Assembly (NCBI RefSeq): GCF_014200405.1 | Contig: NZ_JACHBQ010000001.1 | Location: forward strand, 4,278,001 to 4,342,000 | Source of the DNA: Cryobacterium roopkundense | GTDB taxonomy: Bacteria; Actinomycetota; Actinomycetes; Actinomycetales; Microbacteriaceae | Direction: 5' to 3' | Length of the DNA: 64,000 nucleotides | In this document: positions 43,860 to 53,319 of the stretch, piece by piece | Layout of the letters: every line of letters starts with the position of its first letter | How positions within the stretch are numbered: position 1 is the stretch's first letter | Notes under the pieces: model-generated | Database searches by the model: none | Told to the model about the DNA's origin: nothing | The model's input: the letters and a program-made list of their open reading frames with translations, nothing else | Translations under genes and position numbers: made by a program

Positions 43860-44630
43860 TCACTCCCAGTAGGTCTCGTGGGCGCGGGCTTGGTCGTTGC
43901 GGTGCCGGCGCATGTCAATCTGGCCGAGGTTGATGATCCGGGCGTTGTTGGCGAGGCGGTTCACGATCGAGTCCGCGGCGACCCGGTCGGGCAGCTCGGC
44001 GACCCAGTGCTTTGGCCCGGTCTGCGAGGCGATCATCGTGGGTAGTCGGTGTTCCCTGTTCGCGAGGATCGCGAACAAGTCGCTGGCGGCGTCGCTGTCG
44101 ATGCCGACTGTGAGGAAGTCGTCGATGATGAGCAGGTCGATGTTGGAGAGCTCGTTCAACAGCTTCTGATGGGCGATTCCGTCGCCGCGGGCGATGACAA
44201 GCCTTCGGGCGAGGTCGTCCATCCGGAAGTAGAGAACGGAGTGCTCACTCTGGCAGGCGCCGATGGCCAGCGCGCAGGCGAGGTAGGTCTTCCCGCCTCC
44301 GGTGGGCGAAATAATGAGGAGGTTCGTCGCATCGGAGCGCCAGTCATGGGCGGCATAGCGTCGCATTCTGACTGGGGTGATCCCGCGCCCGTCGCGGTAG
44401 TCGACCTCCGCGACCGTGGCCCCCGGGATCGGGAAAGCAGCTTGGCGGATGAGCTTGTCGACCTTGTTGATACGACGGGACTCCAACGCGTCGTCGACCG
44501 CGGTCAGGAACAGCTGCTCGGGGGTGAGGGTGTCGTTGCCTTCGTCTTGGATGAGTTCCTCCAGGCGCGTCGCGACGTGGGTCACGCGCAGGGCCCGGAA
44601 CTTGTCGTAATCGATGCTGGTGAACATCAC
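43860..44630 (-). CDS. istB: IstB-type AAA ATPase of IS21 element B
   Basis: 256 residues; Walker A ISPTGGGKTYLACALA, Walker B LLIIDDFLTVG, IstB-type C-terminus with RLANNARIINL. Overlaps istA by ATGA. Transposition helper. Confidence 0.92.
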   Translation of the reverse strand: MMFTSIDYDKFRALRVTHVATRLEELIQDEGNDTLTPEQLFLTAVDDALESRRINKVDKLIRQAAFPIPGATVAEVDYRDGRGITPVRMRRYAAHDWRSDATNLLIISPTGGGKTYLACALAIGACQSEHSVLYFRMDDLARRLVIARGDGIAHQKLLNELSNIDLLIIDDFLTVGIDSDAASDLFAILANREHRLPTMIASQTGPKHWVAELPDRVAADSIVNRLANNARIINLGQIDMRRHRNDQARAHETYWE

Positions 44631-46216
44631 TTCCCCTCCTCGTCGCCTGCGTAGTGGGAGGCATCGCGGACGTAAACGTCCGAGATGGTGTCGCGGAACA
44701 CGACCGTGTTGCTGCGTTTGCCTGTCGAGGCTGCCGGGGTCACCGGCCGGGGCTTCTTCGCGTCACTATCGATCGCCGCCATCAACCGTTTCAGCGTCGA
44801 ATACGTCGGATGGGTGCCTCGGTTCACGAGTGCCTGGCAGGCCGCCTCCAGCCGTTCCCGGTTGTTCTTACCGAGCCCGTCGAGGATGTTCTGGCAGGCC
44901 AGGTAGCCCTGCGCCTCGATCACCTGGCTGTCGAGGATGTGCTCGATCACCGTGACGGTGGCCGGCCCAACGCTGCGCGCCCGGTCGATGAACCACCGCC
45001 TTGACCACAACCCGTCGATATCGCGGTGCTGCGGCGGGACGTGGTCCGGAAGAGTCGAGTACTGGCCTTTCCTCCCCGTCAGCCGAGGATGTTCGCAGAT
45101 GCTCTCGTGCCCGTCGAAGACCGTCACCAGGGACGACGTCAGCCGAACCCGCAGCAGCTTGCCCGCCAACCCGAAGGGCACGGAATACCGTTGCGTGTCC
45201 GCGGTGACGTGGTAATTCCGGGCCGCCTTCAGCTCCTTCCACTGCACATCCTCGAACCCGGCATCGGGCAAAGGGCCGAGCAACTCGCGCTCCTCCATGT
45301 CGAAGCGTTCCCACCTGGTCGTGTCGTCGGCGCGGCGGATGTCATGGTTGATCTCACGCACGCGCTCTTCGATCGCCGTATTCAACTCGCTCAGCGTCGT
45401 GAAGACGTCGTCCTCGAGGTAGCCGATGACTCGTTTGTTGACCACGTTCACCGCGTTCTCCGCAGCCGCCTTATCGCGGGGTTTCTTCACTCGGGCCGGG
45501 ACAATCGCGGTCTGGTAGTGATCCGCGAGCTGCTGATACCTCGCGTTGACGACCCGCTCCGCATCGCCCTTATGTGTCTGGTGAGTGGAGGTCGTCGGGT
45601 TGTCCGGCACGACGATCTGCGTCACGCCGCCGAAGAATGCGAACGCTCGAACGTGCGCATCGAGCCACGCCGGGGACTTCATATCCGCGTAAGCTCGGCA
45701 GAACAGAAGCCCTGAAAACGGCAACACCGCGACGAACAAGATCGCTCGGACCACCTCGCCGGTGATCGTGTCAACGATGTCCATCGTGTCGCCGGCCCAG
45801 TCGACCAGCATCGCCCGACCCGGCTCATGGCGCAGCACCGCGACGAGATCGTGGGTGCGGAGGTAGCCGGTGAACAGGGCGCAGAACTGCGAGTACCCGT
45901 ACTTTTTCCCGGCGTCCTTGGCGTCGACGTACCGACGCCACGCCAGCAGCAACGTGAAGTGCCGGTTCGCCTTCATTGATGCCAGAACCCGAGACAAGTC
46001 GGGCTGGTCATACTCCGCCGACACTTTCCGGCGCCCGTCGGGGAACCATTCCGTCAGCTCGGCGTCGCTGACCGCGACCGCCGAGGTGACACCTCGTTCC
46101 TGGACCTCTTGCCGGACCCGGGCGACGTCGCGATGCGAGCACCCAGCGATCTCTACGACTTCGCGGTAGCTCCGCCCCTCGAGCAACAACCCCAATATTT
46201 TCCGATAATCCGCCAT
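44627..46216 (-). CDS. istA: IS21-family transposase IstA of element B
   Basis: 529 residues. N-terminal HTH (YRKILGLLLEGRSYREVVEIAGCSHRDVARV), then the DDE integrase core: MLVDWAGDTMDI (D), VVPDNPTTSTH (D), RDKAAAENAVNVVNKRVIG (E), and a C-terminal beta domain. All three acidic residues are present, so it should be active. Confidence 0.93.
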   Translation of the reverse strand: MADYRKILGLLLEGRSYREVVEIAGCSHRDVARVRQEVQERGVTSAVAVSDAELTEWFPDGRRKVSAEYDQPDLSRVLASMKANRHFTLLLAWRRYVDAKDAGKKYGYSQFCALFTGYLRTHDLVAVLRHEPGRAMLVDWAGDTMDIVDTITGEVVRAILFVAVLPFSGLLFCRAYADMKSPAWLDAHVRAFAFFGGVTQIVVPDNPTTSTHQTHKGDAERVVNARYQQLADHYQTAIVPARVKKPRDKAAAENAVNVVNKRVIGYLEDDVFTTLSELNTAIEERVREINHDIRRADDTTRWERFDMEERELLGPLPDAGFEDVQWKELKAARNYHVTADTQRYSVPFGLAGKLLRVRLTSSLVTVFDGHESICEHPRLTGRKGQYSTLPDHVPPQHRDIDGLWSRRWFIDRARSVGPATVTVIEHILDSQVIEAQGYLACQNILDGLGKNNRERLEAACQALVNRGTHPTYSTLKRLMAAIDSDAKKPRPVTPAASTGKRSNTVVFRDTISDVYVRDASHYAGDEEGK

Positions 46217-46359
46217 GACCCGCCCTTAACAATGGAACGACAACGCCTTGCGCGTTGTCCTTCCACAGCCCAGCAGTTCATTAGCGCCAGCGCTACCGTG
46301 TTCCCGGAATCCTGCTACCGAGTCGCTGGACTACCGCTACCTACAAGCGCTACTCGCCA

Positions 46360-46627
46360 TCTTTGGTCTGCAGAGCACTTCAGGTGTGTAGAAGACGGTT
46401 CGGGATCGGTTGGCGAGGGCATAGTGCTTGGCGTCGTGGTCGCCGCGGGGGCCCCATTCATTAATGTATGGCTCGAGGGTGTCCCAGTTGGCGTAGCGAC
46501 GGGCGGAGTTGGTTTTGCCGATGCCGGCATCTCCGTGGCAGATCCCGATTGTCTTCTCGGTGCGGACCGCGTTGGCGAACTCGATGAAACGTCGGTGTTC
46601 TTTGGTCACGATGAAGGCCTGGGTCAT
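46360..46627 (-). pseudogene. TniB-like AAA ATPase, truncated
   Basis: 89 residues from ATG 46627: MTQAFIVTKEHRRFIEFANA, Walker A CHGDAGIGKTNSARRYA, up to FYTPEVLCRPKM, where IS21 element B begins. Walker B and later motifs are missing. TniB-type proteins are about 250-300 residues, so most is lost. Confidence 0.85.
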
Positions 46628-46629
46628 TG

Positions 46630-48012
46630 TTAGTCCTCTTCGTAGGTGCGTAGCTGGCGGCGGGGCGGTTTGGGCTCTGAGCTGCGAGGTTCTTCGCGGG
46701 CGGCGACGGCGGGGATACGTTCGTTGATGCTGTGGCGGAGTTCGCGTTTGCGGGCGCGACGGGCGGTTTCGATGTCGCGAAGGCTGAGCCGAATATTGGG
46801 GTGGGCTTCGTCGACGGCCACGCAGACAAAAGTGTCGCGGTCATAGACGCGAATTTCGGAGATGTCGCGGGGGTCGTACCGGATGGTGACGATGTGACCA
46901 ACAAAAGGTGCCAACGTCGGGGCGAGATACCGCTGGCCTTGGAAGTGGATACCGTCACGCTGCACGACCCGGTTCTTCGGAACGGTGAGGAGTAGCCCGT
47001 CGAGCTCCTCGAGGCTGTCGGGCATCCGGGGAAGCCACCCGTCAGCAACCCAGGCGTCCCGAGGCGAGATGCCGAGTTCGCTGTGGGGCCTGTCGTTGTA
47101 GGTCGTGATGAACTCTCCTAGCGCGCGGTCCAGCGCTGGGAGGTCCAGAGTGGGGGTCGGCTTGCGGCTGCCGGGCCCGAGGTGTCCTGGAAGGGCTGCG
47201 AGCAGTTCAGTGTTAACGGTGCCGAAGAAGCGCTCGATCTTTCCGCGGCCTTGGGGCCGGGCGATGGTCGAGTGGATGATGCGGATGTGGAGCGCAACGG
47301 CGGTGCGTTCGAGGTGGTGGCTGGTGAAGTCGGATCCGTGGTCGACGTGCAGAATGTCGGGAATGCCACACATGGCCCACGCTGGGTCGGTTTTGCGCCA
47401 GATGGCCTGCCGCAACGCGAGGGCGGTATTGATCGCCGATGGCGCACCGCTGAATACGATGTAGCCGCAGATGGCCCGCGAGTGATCGTCCATCACTGTG
47501 GTCAGCCAGGGACGGTCTGGTTTCCCGTCGGCGCCGATGATGAGAATGTCGAGTTCGGTGTGATCGGACTGCCAAGTCTGATTGGGGCGGTCCGCGCGGC
47601 GACGAAATACGAGCTCGTGCCGGTCGCGGTACGCGGCCGGGCCCTCTAACGCGAGCGTGACCAAGGCGGGATCTAAGGCTTTGACGATTTCATAGACAGC
47701 GGCGTAGCTCGGCTCGGGCGCGTTCCGCTGGGTTGCGTCCGCGCGGGCAAGTCGGTGCAGCATCGCGATGCTGGGGCGAGGCCTTGTCAGCGCGAGATGT
47801 TCGATGAACGCGACCGTCTCGGCTGCCGTGCGTCGCGTGCCCGAGTCGGCGCGGGGGTGCGGATCCAGGGCCGAGATGCCCTGGGTCCGATAGAGGTGGT
47901 GCCAGCGTTGCAGCGTGCGCGCACTGATCCCGGTGTCACGGGCGAGGGCAGTGAGCGGGACTTGGTCTTCGACGTGCAGTCGAAGAACCCGCCACCGCTC
48001 GGTGCCATCCAT
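46630..48012 (-). CDS. Mu/Tni-type DDE transposase (integrase core)
   Basis: 460 residues from ATG 48012. HTH (VPLTALARDTGISARTLQRWHHLY), DDE core: WQSDHTELDILI (D), HVDHGSDFTSHHLE (D), QGRGKIERFFGTVN (E), and a C-terminal Mu-type beta-barrel (VVQRDGIHFQGQRYLAP). It ends 2 nt before the TniB-like gene and starts 7 nt after the resolvase stop. It looks intact but its ATPase partner is broken. Confidence 0.88.
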   Translation of the reverse strand: MDGTERWRVLRLHVEDQVPLTALARDTGISARTLQRWHHLYRTQGISALDPHPRADSGTRRTAAETVAFIEHLALTRPRPSIAMLHRLARADATQRNAPEPSYAAVYEIVKALDPALVTLALEGPAAYRDRHELVFRRRADRPNQTWQSDHTELDILIIGADGKPDRPWLTTVMDDHSRAICGYIVFSGAPSAINTALALRQAIWRKTDPAWAMCGIPDILHVDHGSDFTSHHLERTAVALHIRIIHSTIARPQGRGKIERFFGTVNTELLAALPGHLGPGSRKPTPTLDLPALDRALGEFITTYNDRPHSELGISPRDAWVADGWLPRMPDSLEELDGLLLTVPKNRVVQRDGIHFQGQRYLAPTLAPFVGHIVTIRYDPRDISEIRVYDRDTFVCVAVDEAHPNIRLSLRDIETARRARKRELRHSINERIPAVAAREEPRSSEPKPPRRQLRTYEED

Positions 48013-48019
48013 GGGGCAG

Positions 48020-48616
48020 CTACATGGGGGTGCTCTCGCGGGCAGCGAGGGCTTGCTGGTGGCGGTAGAGCGTGGCTCGGCTCCACCCGACAAGACGCGC
48101 CGCGTCCCCGGCGGTGCGGCCCTTCGCGCGGGCTTCGGTGACGAGTTTGAGTTTGTCGGCGATCACGACCGGATCCGACAACGGCCGACCGAACCGGGTT
48201 CCGCCTTGCCTGGCCGCGGCGATGCCGGCGTTGACGCGTTCGACGATCAGCTCCCTCTCGTACTCGGCCAGAGTCGCGAGCATGTTCAGCATCAGCCGGC
48301 CTGACGTTGTCGCTGGATCAATGCCGTCGGAGATGCTTTTCAGGTGCACTTCGCGCTCCCGCAGCAACTTCACCGTGTTCAGAACGTCGATCAAGGATCG
48401 GCCGAGCCGATCCACTCGCCACACGACGACGGTGTCACCCGGCTCCACATAGGCGAGCAGTTTTTTCATTCCGGGGCGCTCGATCGCGGTCTTGCTCCCA
48501 GAAGTGACGTCGGCGAACACGTCGCGTTTTTGCACCCCGGCCAATACGAGAGCGTCGAGCTGGAGCTTCGCGTCTTGGCCTGAAGTGCTGACCCGTGTAT
48601 ACCCAAGATGTCTCAC
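48020..48616 (-). CDS. Serine recombinase (resolvase/invertase)
   Basis: 198 residues from GTG 48616. Catalytic serine in GYTRVSTSGQD (about residue 10), VWRVDRLGRS arginine motif, LATLAEYERELIVERV helix E and a C-terminal HTH (RTAGDAARLVGWSRATLYRHQQA). It should resolve cointegrates of the Tni-like element. A longer upstream frame is not needed. Confidence 0.92.
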   Translation of the reverse strand: MRHLGYTRVSTSGQDAKLQLDALVLAGVQKRDVFADVTSGSKTAIERPGMKKLLAYVEPGDTVVVWRVDRLGRSLIDVLNTVKLLREREVHLKSISDGIDPATTSGRLMLNMLATLAEYERELIVERVNAGIAAARQGGTRFGRPLSDPVVIADKLKLVTEARAKGRTAGDAARLVGWSRATLYRHQQALAARESTPM

Positions 48617-48879
48617 ATAACCATTTTGCCTCAGAAAACCCCAGAGCGTACCCGCCAGAGACAATTCATGGCGAGACATGTTTCCAAGACACGTGGTGCC
48701 CCGGAATGACGCTAACTCGTTTCTTCGCCCGAAAGGCGAGATGGGTGCCTCGAAAAGCTGTACCTTTCCGAGACCCTTGGACCGATGCCGTATCAAGGTC
48801 ACGTAGTGATTCCCGTGGCGCCCCGATTGCCGGCGGGACGCCCTGCGAATCCATAACGCCGGCTTGTATGGTTATGAGC

Positions 48880-49197
48880 ATGCGACCAATCGAAACAGTT
48901 CACGCGGAACCGCGCGAATCCGTCGAATCACCCGACTATCGCGTGAACTTTTGGCAGCAATCCGGGGAGGCCTGGGCGCTGGACGCTTACGCGCTCACTG
49001 AAGTCGAGGACATCACGGAGGTGCTCCGATGGGTGGACGAGCACTCTTCTGGACGCCGTTTTGAGGTATTCGCCGAGATGGACGACGAACCGGAGCGCTC
49101 GTACCAAAGTCCGCGAAAGACTGGACTCATCCGCCTGCTCGGAACCAACCCCAATGTGGGTGTAACCGTTGAGATCGGACGCTTCGTCAAGATATGA
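48880..49197 (+). CDS. Hypothetical protein, small actinobacterial type
   Basis: 105 residues: MRPIETVHAEPRESVESPDY, then VNFWQQSGEAWALDAYALTE and a TGLIRLLGTNPNVG end. No recognised domain; an alpha/beta fold is likely. TATGGT (48867-48872) ends 7 nt before ATG 48880, supporting that start over the ATGs at 48868 and 48874. It lies isolated beside the Tni-like module. Confidence 0.65.
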   Translation: MRPIETVHAEPRESVESPDYRVNFWQQSGEAWALDAYALTEVEDITEVLRWVDEHSSGRRFEVFAEMDDEPERSYQSPRKTGLIRLLGTNPNVGVTVEIGRFVKI

Positions 49198-49344
49198 GTG
49201 ACTGCTATTCATTGTGACCTGACGACCGGCTACGCCTAACTTCGCCGGTAAAACCATCCGCCGCTCCAGGGAGCGCGCTGCGCCCGCCGAACACGTCCCA
49301 AACTCCCGGCGTCAGCAATAGATGACGGCAGGTGGCAGGCAATG

Positions 49345-49386
49345 AAAGAGGGGATAGAAGGTTATTTCCTCTATCCCCTCTCGCAT
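49345..49386 (-). terminator. Hairpin terminator for the secreted-protein gene
   Basis: Read on the minus strand: GAGAGGGGATAGAGG-AAATAA-CCTTCTATCCCCTCT, then TTTC. A 14-bp stem downstream of the 226-residue gene. The 49198-49344 stretch has no recognisable gene. Confidence 0.7.
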
Positions 49387-49458
49387 CAGGGCGGCTACTT
49401 CCCTACAGCAGGAGAATTGTGTCCTTACTGGGTGAACGAGTTGCGATCAGTCTCGCCG

Positions 49459-50139
49459 TCAGCCGGCCAGATCGGAGCGGACGAAGGTGACCGTTGTGGT
49501 CTCGCTACTGGGCGATTCGCTGTTCCCGGCGATGCTTTGCGAGACTCCGCAAGCGACTCCCGTGTTGTTGCCGTATTTGCTGGAGGTAGCGGGGCCAACA
49601 AGCGTGTAGCCGGGAGGTGGACTAATTACACCCTGCGCCCAGCCCTGGAAATTGCCTGGTCCCTCGCTGCAAGAAACCGCTCTGTTGTTCTGGAGAGTTT
49701 TCTGGCCCGCGTTCGACTTCGACCCTGCACCCCACTGGGTGTAGTTGGGAGACACCCGGATCAACGAATAGTGCAACGTCAGGCTGCCCGCGGCCGCCGT
49801 GCAGGAGATCACGGCGACGCCGTTGATCGTGCCCGAGACATGCGTCGAGCCGTGCACATTCTGAACATTTAGATTGCATGAGATCGACGCCGCCAGAACA
49901 CTTAGCCGAGCCTCGGAAGGCTGACGCCCGGTGGACGGAAGGATGGTCAACTGCGACTGTTCTGTATTGAACACCGTGCTTCCGTCGGCCTTGGTGACGC
50001 CGGTGGTCTCGGACGTTGACTCAGCTGCCCCGCCCCCGCTGTCGGCCGGCTGTTCGGCGGCCACGGCAGGCGCCGCGAATGTCAGGAGTGCGATCGTGAG
50101 CGCAGCGATGCGCATTCCCACTTTGTTTCGTGCTTTCAT
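49459..50139 (-). CDS. Secreted hypothetical protein
   Basis: 226 residues with a Sec signal peptide (MKARNKVGMRIAALTIALLT then FAAPAVAA-E, cleavage about 28/29), a Ser/Thr-rich linker and a probable beta-sandwich domain with four cysteines (SCNLN, SCTAA, SCSEG, ACGVS) that may form two disulfides. No known family recognised. Followed by its own terminator. Codon usage is less GC-skewed than core genes. Confidence 0.7.
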   Translation of the reverse strand: MKARNKVGMRIAALTIALLTFAAPAVAAEQPADSGGGAAESTSETTGVTKADGSTVFNTEQSQLTILPSTGRQPSEARLSVLAASISCNLNVQNVHGSTHVSGTINGVAVISCTAAAGSLTLHYSLIRVSPNYTQWGAGSKSNAGQKTLQNNRAVSCSEGPGNFQGWAQGVISPPPGYTLVGPATSSKYGNNTGVACGVSQSIAGNSESPSSETTTVTFVRSDLAG

Positions 50140-50878
50140 GATTCCCCACTTCGTGTCGCCTCCGTTGGCGGCTGCAAATGGAGGTTATCGGGGGGTGAGC
50201 CTCCGAGGTGAGGCCCCAAAACAGGGCGACGACTCCAGAACGAACTGCGCCGCGGGGACTCGTCTGTGCAGCACGTCTCGTCGGCTGGACCCGCGACGCT
50301 CTAACGTCACCTGCAAGCCCTCGCGATTCGGCAGAGCACAACCATGTCATTGAAGTCGCCGCGAGCATCCTCGTTTGCGACACCAAGCGATCAAAGAATG
50401 CCGCCACGGAGCGCTGAACTTCACAGCTTCTGGAGGATTCTTGACGTGCTCAATTGGGTACACCTCGATGGACATCAGGGAGAGGACTACGCCCGGAACT
50501 CAAGGTCGAGGGGAGCAATCGGGTGGCGGCCTGACGCCGACTGGATCACCGGAAACACAGCCATCGATTTCCAGACGAACGAGAAGATCGACGCGCCCTT
50601 TCTGCGTGAAACAGCTCTCTCAGCTGCTCCACGTCGAGCGCCGGTTGAATGCTAACAATGTCGCCGTTTGGTGCCCGCGTGGGTTGACGCTGGAGTCGTG
50701 GTCCGCTGGCTCCCTGATCGGATCCGACCCGAAGACGGCGCTGCCAGAGTTCCTGAGGCGTTTCCTGCGCTCCGTTCAATAGCCGCGCCCTCGCCCTCCG
50801 GACCTCGGATGCCCATCACGGGAGACCACTCTGCATTCTGTGCGGCGACGAGAGTTCGAGAGCAAGCCGATACGAGAC
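50140..50878. other. 739-bp stretch without a supported gene
   Basis: Short overlapping frames exist on both strands (for example plus-strand 50375-50782) but none has a recognisable domain, ribosome site or consistent codon use. Possibly decayed sequence between the secreted-protein gene and the end of the protease operon. Confidence 0.4.
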
Positions 50879-51502
50879 CTACGGGCACACTGCAACACTC
50901 GAGATCGAAGAGATGTCCTCTCGTGGGATCTTGACGCTCAGCGAACCGACTGACAAGTGTGCAAATTCCTTGTCTAAGGCGATGTCAGCGGAGCAGTAAC
51001 TTCCTTCTGAGACGGTATGTATGAGGACCCGGTCGCTAGTTGGAGCGGGTAGAGATAGTGCCAAGGCGACCAGAATAGAGCCGATAGCGAGGCCAGCGAG
51101 TGTCATGGACCACTGAATCAATCGAACGCCTAGCGTGACTTCTCGCTGCTCCCATCTTGCTAGTGACATCGGGTCATGTGTGGCTGCATTCGCCGGCCAC
51201 CCAATTGAGGCGCGAACTGCAAACGCGACTGCCAAGAAGCCGGCAATAACCCCTGTGCCGAGAAGTATTAGAACGATCGTCCTGATGGGATCATCAAGAT
51301 CCCCAAGAATGTCACGTCCTGCAGTAACGCCACCCAACAGCGCGATTCCAGCGGAAATCACACCGGCATTTCGCCACCCCGTAGCCGTATGCCGGAGCGC
51401 GGCGAGTTCGACTGATTTTACCTGGCGAGTGCGACGGGCCTCGATAACTTCCTCGGTAGTCGGGGCACGGGTCCCGCGGACGTTATTAGCTGGCTGGTTC
51501 AT
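50879..51502 (-). CDS. Membrane protein, last gene of the AAA/protease operon
   Basis: 207 residues from ATG 51502 (TTG 51514 possible). A cytosolic N-terminus of about 45 residues, then helices NAGVISAGIALLGGVTAG, IVLILLGTGVIAGFLAVAFAV and WSMTLAGLAIGSILVALALSL, then a 50-residue C-terminal domain with two Cys. Overlaps the upstream zinc-ribbon gene by 17 nt. No family recognised. As part of a defence-like operon it could be a membrane effector or anchor (inference). Confidence 0.7.
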   Translation of the reverse strand: MNQPANNVRGTRAPTTEEVIEARRTRQVKSVELAALRHTATGWRNAGVISAGIALLGGVTAGRDILGDLDDPIRTIVLILLGTGVIAGFLAVAFAVRASIGWPANAATHDPMSLARWEQREVTLGVRLIQWSMTLAGLAIGSILVALALSLPAPTSDRVLIHTVSEGSYCSADIALDKEFAHLSVGSLSVKIPREDISSISSVAVCP

Positions 51503-51830
51503 CGTCAACTTCAATCATTAGTGTCGTACCGCATCCAATCGGTCCGCTCTTCTGACCGGTGTGCTTATGGCCGCAGTTGCATTCCATGACTACGACCCAA
51601 ACGGTGGGGCCGGAACCCCAACCTTGACCGATGACATCACTGGCTCCGACAGGGCGGGTGATCTTAGGCCAATTGACGGTCATGATGCCTCGGCAGGTCG
51701 GACAGATGCCGCTAACAGAGATGGACTCTTTGAGGCTGGCATCTGCGTGAATCGTCTCAAGAGTCTCTGGCAGACTTGCTGATTCGAGCGCTAAGGATTT
51801 CCAGTCCACTTGAAGGTGTCCCATGGGCAT
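51486..51830 (-). CDS. Small zinc-ribbon-like protein in the AAA/protease operon
   Basis: 114 residues from ATG 51830 (internal ATG 51824 also possible). CPTC at about residues 43-46 and CNCGH at about 84-88 make a plausible four-ligand metal site, with an additional Cys in GPIGCGTT. It begins 3 nt after the protease stop and overlaps the membrane-protein gene. No family recognised. Confidence 0.7.
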   Translation of the reverse strand: MPMGHLQVDWKSLALESASLPETLETIHADASLKESISVSGICPTCRGIMTVNWPKITRPVGASDVIGQGWGSGPTVWVVVMECNCGHKHTGQKSGPIGCGTTLMIEVDDEPAS

Positions 51831-51833
51831 GGG

Positions 51834-53319
51834 CTACCGTGTGGCTCTCTGTCGAGTGCGACTGGTCAGACGAGCTTGAGCGAGACCATGCAGGTCGAGT
51901 TCGGGGCGCCCTTCGTCAACAAGCTCGATGGCAAGAGCGTAAGACTGTTGTGGGTGCTCTTGCAGTTGAGAAGCTGTCCATGGGCTTTTGTCATGCGAGA
52001 CAACTAAGAAGTAATGTTCATCATCCTCGCGCCAAGTGTTGGTTGAAATATCGCGCCTAATAAGGGTGTTTGAACTGAGCGTGTTCACTCCTGGAATCGT
52101 CCGCGGACGTTTATTCTCATTCGGCATCTCATCGTAGGGAAGCTCTGGATTGCCTTCCCTCTCCGCAACCGTTGGCTGCTGTTCCCAAGTGCGCTTCACC
52201 TCGGTCAACGTCATATTGCGAACGAAGTCAAACTTCATGCGACCAGCAACATAGTTTCGACGGCTCCGCTTAACTGGTGGATCAAAAGATAGAACGATTC
52301 GAACCCTTCTTTCGGCTCCGCTCACCAACTGAGCGAACTCGCGAGGGATGGGGAGTTCATGAATCACCCGGGTGCCAATATCCATGAGGCCCTCGAACAC
52401 AAGAATGGCTCTATTCTGCCCACTTTCGAGCACACGGTCAGCGTTCGGTATCCCGTACGCGAATTGTGTCGATGGCTCAAGATTCGGGACTCTCCCCGCC
52501 TCGAGAGGGGGCGCTGAGAGCGCAGTGATCGCCCGGAGCAAGTTGGGCCCTGCATCCGGATATCGGGTCGCAATCTTTGCCACTTCATGAGCAACAAATG
52601 GCGCAGCAAAACTCGTTCCTGTCGTCGCCGCGAACATGGGCGTATTTCTTCCCGTGAGAGTTATCACACCTAAGCTTGGGTCGTTTGAAACAGGCACCGA
52701 GAGGCTCGGCTTCCAGCCGAAATTCCCGCCAGGTGCGACGAGCTCGGGTTTTTGCGTCTTTCCGTCTCGATTGCCCCGGGTGGGCCCAGTTCGAGTGAAC
52801 GGTGAGGGATGGCCCCTCGGCGCGATTCCCACGAGCGTCGTGTCGTAAGGAGCATCCCGAGCGGCGACCGCGCCTACCGTTATCGCTAGCGCGGCAGTCC
52901 CCGGCGCAGCGATTCTTGCGGACGGACTCTTGAGATAGTGAGGATAATCATCACGCCAGTGCTGCGTTCCGATCTCCCGTACGTTTCCAGCGCTGACAAC
53001 GAGGACCATGCGGTACTCCCTGGCCAAACGGTCGAGGGTGACTGTCAGCTCAGTCGGCAGAGGGTCATCGTCCGCGTTGTCATACGCGAAGGCCACTACA
53101 GCGATTCGAGCGCCCTCTGAATGGAGCCATTGGAGCGCTTGCTCGACTTGGGCAACGACATTTCCGACGATTACACTTTGTCCGCTCCGATTCTCGCTAA
53201 CGCGGGCGGACAGAATTGGGAAAGGCGCCGAGACTTGTTCCCCTTGCGATGCCCGATCCAGGGACCCGTAGGCGGCAATACTTGCGACTTGAGTCCCATG
53301 TGGAGTCGACGAGCCGAAG
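51834..53319 (-). pseudogene. ietS: IetS-like subtilisin protease, C-terminal fragment
   Basis: From the insertion junction, GSSTPHGTQVASIAAYG carries the catalytic His, VVSAGN the oxyanion Asn and TTGTSFAAPFVAHEVA the catalytic Ser; about 250 C-terminal residues follow (including RRVRIVLSFDPPVKRSRRNY, typical of this protease group). The fragment is separated from the Asp-bearing part by an IS1380-type insertion at 53320. It stops 3 nt before the zinc-ribbon gene. Confidence 0.85.

Larger units (their letters stand above)
43762..46359 (-). mobile_element. IS21-type element B, apparently complete
   Basis: 2598 bp bounded by long imperfect inverted repeats: TGGCGAGTGGCGCTTG... at 43762 and the reverse complement of ...CAAGCGCTACTCGCCA at 46359, about 46 bp with GGTAGCGGTAGTCCAG common to both. 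It contains istA and istB intact. Flanks are not the two halves of one gene and no target duplication is evident. Confidence 0.85.
46360..48616 (-). mobile_element. Tni-like transposition module (resolvase, DDE transposase, truncated AAA partner)
   Basis: Three same-strand genes with 2-8 nt gaps: serine resolvase, Mu/Tni-type DDE transposase and a TniB-like ATPase. This gene set is like Tn402/Tn552/Tn5053 transposons. The ATPase end is lost at IS21 element B. Terminal repeats were not identified with certainty; three AGACA motifs at 48659, 48674 and 48687 lie where a res site or terminus would be. Confidence 0.65.

Noticed and set aside
50344..50782. Plus-strand ORFs of 103 and 135 codons
   Set aside because: They overlap each other in different frames, lack ribosome sites and domains, and have no consistent codon preference.
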